From positions 1-16,397 of the forward strand of contig NZ_QFQZ01000093.1 of assembly GCF_003243465.1 (NCBI RefSeq): a stretch of DNA of 16,397 nucleotides, read 5' to 3'. The notes beneath the pieces were generated by a model. The model was not told where the DNA came from. It was given only the letters and a program-made list of their open reading frames with translations, and made no database searches. The translations under genes and the position numbers were made by a program. Below, piece by piece: positions 12,573 to 16,397 of this stretch (the first letter of the stretch is position 1; every line of letters starts with the position of its first letter). Source of the stretch: Caulobacter segnis (GTDB lineage Bacteria > Pseudomonadota > Alphaproteobacteria > Caulobacterales > Caulobacteraceae).

Positions 12573-14066
12573 ATGGTCGAAACGGTTTCGCCGTCGGAGA
12601 CTGAGACCGCGCCGCCCCGGAGACGTTTTCCGTGGCCGGGCGGCCTGTCTGCGCGCCTGCTGCTGTTCACGGCGGTGGTCGTCGCATTCGGCGGCCTGCT
12701 GATCCTGCCGCCGGCCCTGGCCGCCTATGAGGAGCAGTGGCTGCTGGACCGGGTGCGGGCCGGCGAACTGGCCTCGACCATCGCCGAATCCGATCCAGAG
12801 CTGCGGGTCAGCGACGCGGTCGCCAACCAGCTGTTCGACCAGGCCGGAGCCGTCACGGTGGCCGTCCAGGTCGACGGCGCCCGGCGCCTCGTCCTGCCGC
12901 CCAAGCAACCTTTCGAGACCACGCCCTATCTGGTCGACCTGCGCCGCCAGAACCCCGGCTCGTGGCTGGCCGCGCCGTTCTTCACCCTGACTAGCCCCAA
13001 GGGCAGCCTGGTCAGGGTGATGGCCGAGCCGCGCTATCGCAAGGCCGAGTTCGTCGAGGTGGTGCTGCCCGACGCGCCGCTGAAGGCCAGGCTGGTGGGG
13101 CAGCTCTGGCAGCTGGCGGGCGTCACCCTGTTCGTGGCCGGTCTGGCGGGTCTCCTGGTCTACGCCTTCCTGAACATCTTCCTGGTCAGGCCGATGCAGC
13201 GCATCACCCGGGCGATGGAGGCCTTCCGGGGCGATCCGGACGATCCGGCCGCGCGCCTCGTCCCCTCCAACCGCCGCGACGAGATCGGCCGCGCCGAGCT
13301 GGAGCTCGACCGGATGCAGGCCGACCTGCTGGCGGCCCTGGCCTCGAAGGCGCGCCTCGCCGCCCTGGGTGAGGCCGTGGCCAAGATCAATCACGACCTG
13401 CGCAACATGCTGACCAGCGCCCAGATGGCCTCGGACCGCCTGGCGGCCCTGGGCGATCCCAAGGTGGCCCAGGCCCTGCCGCGCCTGGAGCGGGCCCTGG
13501 ATCGCGCCATCACCCTGGCCTCCGACGTCATGGCCTACGGCAAGTCCAAGGAGCCGGCCCCCGTCGTCCGGCCGACGCCGCTGCGGCCGGCGCTGGACAT
13601 GGCGGCCGAGGACGCCGGCCTGACGCCCGCCGGGGTCGCGCTGGAGACGGTGATCGACCCGCGCGAGCAGGTGGTGGCCGATCCCGATCAGCTGCACCGG
13701 ATTCTCACCAACCTGTTGCGCAACGCCCGCGAGGCCATCGAGGGCGCGCCGGACCGGGGCGGCAAGGGCAAGGTGTTCGTCGAGCTGCGCCGCGCCGAGG
13801 GCTCCAGCGTGCTGCGCCTGTCGGACGACGGCCCGGGCGTTCCCGAGCGCGCGCGCGCCAACCTGTTCCAGCCGTTCGTGGGCTCGGCGCGCCGCGGCGG
13901 CACGGGCCTGGGCCTGGCCATCGCCCGCGAGCTGGCGCAAGGTCATGGCGGCGACTTGGTGTTGGTGGAAACCGGGCCGGGCGGTTCGGTGTTCGATCTG
14001 ACGCTGGCCGGCGCGCCAGAGCCGCTGCCCGAGCCGGGCGGCCGCGCCGACACGGCGGCGGAGTAA
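12573..14066 (+). CDS. Membrane sensor histidine kinase (orphan)
   Basis: A 497-residue sensor kinase. Transmembrane helix 1 is at about residues 27-50, a periplasmic sensor at 51-178 and helix 2 at 179-203. A HAMP domain follows at about 204-258 (RPMQRITRAMEAFRGDP). The H-box LGEAVAKINHDLRN carries phospho-acceptor His274. The HATPase domain has the N-box LLRNAREAIEGA (Asn384), the G1 motif LSDDGPGVPERA and the G2 motif RGGTGLGLAIARELAQGHGG. No response regulator is adjacent, so it is an orphan. The ATG at 12573 comes nine bases after the VTT stop with a poor ribosome binding site, so translation may depend on coupling. The N-terminal 24 residues are polar and proline-rich. The sensor domain is of no family I recognise. 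Confidence 0.93.
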   Translation: MVETVSPSETETAPPRRRFPWPGGLSARLLLFTAVVVAFGGLLILPPALAAYEEQWLLDRVRAGELASTIAESDPELRVSDAVANQLFDQAGAVTVAVQVDGARRLVLPPKQPFETTPYLVDLRRQNPGSWLAAPFFTLTSPKGSLVRVMAEPRYRKAEFVEVVLPDAPLKARLVGQLWQLAGVTLFVAGLAGLLVYAFLNIFLVRPMQRITRAMEAFRGDPDDPAARLVPSNRRDEIGRAELELDRMQADLLAALASKARLAALGEAVAKINHDLRNMLTSAQMASDRLAALGDPKVAQALPRLERALDRAITLASDVMAYGKSKEPAPVVRPTPLRPALDMAAEDAGLTPAGVALETVIDPREQVVADPDQLHRILTNLLRNAREAIEGAPDRGGKGKVFVELRRAEGSSVLRLSDDGPGVPERARANLFQPFVGSARRGGTGLGLAIARELAQGHGGDLVLVETGPGGSVFDLTLAGAPEPLPEPGGRADTAAE

Positions 14067-14088
14067 GAGCGGAACAGGAGAGGATGCG

Positions 14089-14319
14089 ATGACGACCACC
14101 TGGACCATCGCCGTGAAGCTGGGCGCCTCGCCCGACCTCGCGCCCATCCACGAGATCACCGTCGAGGCGCCGGACGCCCCGGCCGCCCTGCGCCGTGTGG
14201 CGGCCATGGTCGCCGTGCAGGAGGCCGCCGACGCCGAACTGCTGGTCGACGGCCAGGAGGAGGTCTTCTCCCGCGCCGAGGTCGAGGCGGGCCTGGAAGA
14301 GCACCAGGCCCGGACCTAG
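14089..14319 (+). CDS. Small protein of unknown function
   Basis: A 76-residue acidic protein that I do not recognise. It has a strand-rich start (TTTWTIAVKLGASPDLAPIHEITVEAP), an alanine-rich helix (APAALRRVAAMVAVQEAADAELLVDG) and a charged C-terminal helix (EEVFSRAEVEAGLEEHQART). No signal peptide or membrane segment is present. A strong purine-rich ribosome binding site, AGGAGAGGA (14076-14084), lies four bases before the ATG, which supports a real gene. It begins 22 bases after the histidine kinase stop on the same strand, so it probably belongs to the same transcript. It converges on ggt with a 10-base gap. Confidence 0.75.
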   Translation: MTTTWTIAVKLGASPDLAPIHEITVEAPDAPAALRRVAAMVAVQEAADAELLVDGQEEVFSRAEVEAGLEEHQART

Positions 14320-14329
14320 GAGAGGGCTT

Positions 14330-16069
14330 TCAGAGACCCTTGGCCACGCCTTCGCGGCGGGGATCCGCGCCGCCTTCCAGCATTTTCCCCGGGCGAACGA
14401 TCACGCCCTGCAGGCCCGAGCCTTCGATCTGGCCGACCTTGACGTTGACGCCGCGCGCGTTCAGCGCCGCCAGCATCTCGGGACCGAACAGGTCGGCGTC
14501 GCCGGAATAGGTCTCGCCCCGCGCCACGACGTTGGGCAGCGACACGGCCTGCTGCATGTTCAGGCCCCAGTAGAACACGCCGACCATGGCCTTGAGATTG
14601 TAGGAAAGGATGGCGTTGCCGCCCGGCGAGCCGACGGCGGCCAGGAACTTGCCCTTCTTGTCCAGCACGATGATCGGGGCCATCGACGAGCGCGGCCGCT
14701 TGCCGCCGGCGATGGCGTTGGCGGCCGGAGCGCCGTCCTTCTCCTTCGGCGAGAAGGAGAAGTCGGTCAGCTGGTTGTTCAGGAAGAAGCCGCCGACCAT
14801 CCGGCCGTTGCCGAACAGGCTCTCGACCGTCGTCGTCATCGAGACCACGTTGCCCTGCGGATCGACGACCACGAGGTGCGTGGTGCCGCCGGGCTCGTGA
14901 GTCATGTCGATTCCGACCTTCGGCGCACCCTTGGGATAGCCGAACGGCGGGGCGGCGCTGGCCTTGTCGGTGATCAGCTTGGCGCGCTCGGCGACGTACT
15001 TCGGATCCAGCAGGCCATCGACCGGCACCGTCACGAAGTCCGGATCGCCGACATAACGGTCGCGATCGGCGTACATGACGCGCTCGGCCTGGGCCAGCAG
15101 GGTCCAGGCGACCGGATCGGTCGGGCCGCGCTTGCCGATGTCGGTGTGCTCCAGCATCCGCAGCGCCTGGATGACGGCCAGGCCGCTGGACTGCGGGTTG
15201 GGCACGCAGACGGTGTAGACCTTCCACGGCCGGCACAGGGCGGGTGCGACGCGCGGCTTGTAGCTCTTGAGGTCCGCCAGGGTGATGCTGCTGGGCAGCT
15301 CGCCTTCGTGCAAGCGGTCGACGATGGCCTGGGCGATTGGCCCGTCCAGCAGCGCCGCCGGACCCTGGGCCGCGATCTGCCGGACCGTTTCGGCATAGGC
15401 CGGGTTCTTCAGCACGTCGCCGGCCTGGTAGCGGGTCCCGTCGGGCTTGGTGAAGTACTTGACCGCGTCGGGTTGTGAGGCCTGCGGGGCGCGGCCGTTG
15501 ATCATGCCGGCCAGGCGCGGGCTGACCACGAAGCCGTCGTCCGCCAGCTTCTCGGCGTCCTTGAACAGGGTGTTCCAGGCGACCTTGCCGTGGTCCTTCT
15601 GGGCCAGGGACAGCATGGCCACCGCGCCGGGCACGCCGGTCGAACGCCCCGACAGCAGGGCCTTCACGAACGGCAGCGGCTTGCCGTCGGCGCCCAGGAA
15701 CATGTCCGGGCCGGCCCCGCCGGGCGCCTTTTCCCGGCCGTCATAGGCGGTCACCTTGCCGGTCTTGGCGTCGTAGAAGACCAGGAACGAACCGCCGCCC
15801 AGGCCCGAGCTCTGCGGCTCGACCAGGCCCAGCACCGCCTGAATCGCCACGGCGGCGTCGACCGCGCCGCCGCCGTCGCGCAGCACGCGCAAGCCGGCCT
15901 CCACCGCCAGCGGATTGGCCGCCGCCACCATGCCCTTCGAGATGGGCGAGGTCGCGGCCGGCCTTGGCGTCGGCATGCCCAGCGCGATCGACTCCGCATT
16001 GGCGGCCAGCGGCGCGACGGTCAGCTGAAGGGCGGCGGAAAGGGCGAGCAGGGAGGCGAAGCGACGCAT
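14330..16069 (-). CDS. ggt: Gamma-glutamyltransferase (periplasmic)
   Basis: A 579-residue Ntn-hydrolase that cleaves or transfers the gamma-glutamyl group of glutathione and related peptides. The N-terminus is a signal peptide (MRRFASLLALSAALQLTVAPLAANA, likely cut after ANA), so the enzyme is exported. The large-subunit motif GGGAVDAAVAIQAVLGLVEPQSSGLGGGSF is at residues 66-94. The autoprocessing site and catalytic Thr396 lie in HEPGGTTHLVVVDPQGNVVS. The small subunit continues with SMTTTVESLFGNG, RPRSSMAPII and AVGSPGG, which lines the active site. ATG 16069 is supported by GAGG (16079-16076) six bases upstream; the frame is open slightly further without signal-peptide logic. Glutathione turnover could link functionally to gloB, but they are far apart. 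Confidence 0.95.
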   Translation of the reverse strand: MRRFASLLALSAALQLTVAPLAANAESIALGMPTPRPAATSPISKGMVAAANPLAVEAGLRVLRDGGGAVDAAVAIQAVLGLVEPQSSGLGGGSFLVFYDAKTGKVTAYDGREKAPGGAGPDMFLGADGKPLPFVKALLSGRSTGVPGAVAMLSLAQKDHGKVAWNTLFKDAEKLADDGFVVSPRLAGMINGRAPQASQPDAVKYFTKPDGTRYQAGDVLKNPAYAETVRQIAAQGPAALLDGPIAQAIVDRLHEGELPSSITLADLKSYKPRVAPALCRPWKVYTVCVPNPQSSGLAVIQALRMLEHTDIGKRGPTDPVAWTLLAQAERVMYADRDRYVGDPDFVTVPVDGLLDPKYVAERAKLITDKASAAPPFGYPKGAPKVGIDMTHEPGGTTHLVVVDPQGNVVSMTTTVESLFGNGRMVGGFFLNNQLTDFSFSPKEKDGAPAANAIAGGKRPRSSMAPIIVLDKKGKFLAAVGSPGGNAILSYNLKAMVGVFYWGLNMQQAVSLPNVVARGETYSGDADLFGPEMLAALNARGVNVKVGQIEGSGLQGVIVRPGKMLEGGADPRREGVAKGL

Positions 16070-16241
16070 ACGGATCCTCAGGCGAACGACGAGGGACGAC
16101 CTGCCCGCCGCCCCGGAACCCTCCATGGACACCAAGCGCGCGGCCCTGTCACGCCCAGATAAGCTGCGGCGGGCTTCACGCGCCTTGCTTTGCGCCCACT
16201 TCGGGCAGGCGGCGCGCCGGACCGAACGCTGTTGCGCGAAC

Positions 16242-16262
16242 TTTTCCGGATTATCCTGAAAA
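16242..16262. promoter_or_regulatory. 21-bp dyad upstream of the tRNA-Arg promoter
   Basis: TTTTCCGGAT (16242-16251), one base, then ATCCTGAAAA (16253-16262) is an inverted repeat with 9 of 10 matching positions. It ends six bases before the tRNA promoter -35 element, a typical position for an activator or repressor site. The one-base centre makes an RNA hairpin unlikely, so it is a DNA-binding-site candidate. The rest of the 16070-16241 gap shows no gene and no clear ggt promoter. Confidence 0.45.
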
Positions 16263-16268
16263 CCGGGC

Positions 16269-16297
16269 TTGCGTCCCCGGATCGGCTGGGCTATCTC
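16269..16297 (+). promoter_or_regulatory. Housekeeping-type promoter of tRNA-Arg
   Basis: TTGCGTC (16269-16275), a 14-base spacer, then GCTATCTC (16290-16297) matches the Caulobacter housekeeping consensus TTGaCgS-N10-14-GCtANAWC at most positions. Transcription would start near 16304, about 18 bases before the mature tRNA. Confidence 0.6.
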
Positions 16298-16321
16298 CCC
16301 CGCCTCGCCGCAAGGCAGTGC

Positions 16322-16397
16322 GCGCCCGTAGCTCAGCTGGATAGAGCATCAGACTACGAATCTGAGGGTCGGACGTTCGAATCGTTCCGGGCGCGCC
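16322..16397 (+). tRNA. tRNA-Arg (anticodon ACG)
   Basis: The cloverleaf is complete. The acceptor stem is GCGCCCG/CGGGCGC with discriminator G16395, and the D-arm is GCTC-AGCTGGATA-GAGC. The anticodon stem-loop TCAGA-CTACGAA-TCTGA presents ACG, read as inosine-34 for CGN arginine codons. The T-arm is GGACG-TTCGAAT-CGTTC with one G-U pair. CC follows the discriminator at 16396-16397; the terminal A of an encoded CCA would be the first base outside the window. Confidence 0.96.

Noticed and set aside
12578..12588. A LacI-type operator-like sequence GAAAC-G-GTTTC at the start of the histidine kinase gene
   Set aside because: It lies inside codons 2-6 of the gene, has only 5-base arms and has no second copy nearby, so chance is the better explanation.
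11931..14207. A 758-codon open frame on the minus strand opposite the VTT and histidine kinase genes
   Set aside because: Its translation is rich in Gln, Arg, Gly and His with no domain. It is the expected shadow of high-GC codon usage, and the opposite strand carries well-conserved genes.
16322..16397. tRNA-Arg as an integration site for a genomic island
   Set aside because: The window ends at the tRNA, no integrase or direct repeat of its 3' end is visible, and the upstream side is ordinary chromosome.

Overview
The window looks like a piece of chromosome from an alphaproteobacterium, most likely of the family Caulobacteraceae (Caulobacter or a close relative). This is inferred from very high GC, dense ATGA/GTGA gene overlaps, the metX-metW pair, a polyhydroxybutyrate reductase, and promoter-like sites that fit the published Caulobacter housekeeping consensus (TTGaCgS, 10-14 bases, GCtANAWC). 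The best of these lies in front of the tRNA gene. There is no phage, transposon, CRISPR array or sign of recent transfer. All but the two edge features (a cut acetoacetyl-CoA reductase and a tRNA-Arg) are complete.

Left part (1-4411). The window opens with the 3' end of phaB/phbB, followed by a secreted or periplasmic protein of unknown function behind a leader with a long inverted repeat. A LacI-family regulator then converges on a small winged-helix-type regulator; both of their stop codons sit inside one short palindrome. The intergenic region in front of the second regulator carries three dyads. Next, on the minus strand, come gloB (glyoxalase II) and a DUF985 cupin gene coupled to it by an ATGA overlap.

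Middle part (4478-9838). A class I methyltransferase gene diverges from gloB, followed by a stand-alone P-II signalling protein and a two-HKD phospholipase D / cardiolipin-synthase-like protein, all on the plus strand. Facing them on the minus strand is the operon metX-metW-EEP (endonuclease/exonuclease/phosphatase fold), joined by 4-base overlaps. The EEP gene overlaps the phospholipase gene tail-to-tail by 44 bases.

Right part (9918-16397). Divergent from metX is a tight plus-strand cluster: sixA (phosphohistidine phosphatase), a DUF952 gene, pyrD (quinone-linked dihydroorotate dehydrogenase), a TVP38/TMEM64 (VTT) membrane protein, an orphan membrane histidine kinase and a 76-residue protein of unknown function. 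The first four are linked by ATGA overlaps. A periplasmic gamma-glutamyltransferase gene (ggt) converges on this cluster. The window ends with tRNA-Arg(ACG), preceded by a good housekeeping promoter and a 21-base dyad.

Most genes are ordinary chromosomal genes. The points most worth checking are the co-location of phospholipase D, EEP and VTT proteins, the coupling of EEP to metXW, the pairing of SixA with an orphan kinase in one apparent operon, and the clustered dyads around the two regulators and the tRNA. I found no clear undescribed multi-gene system.
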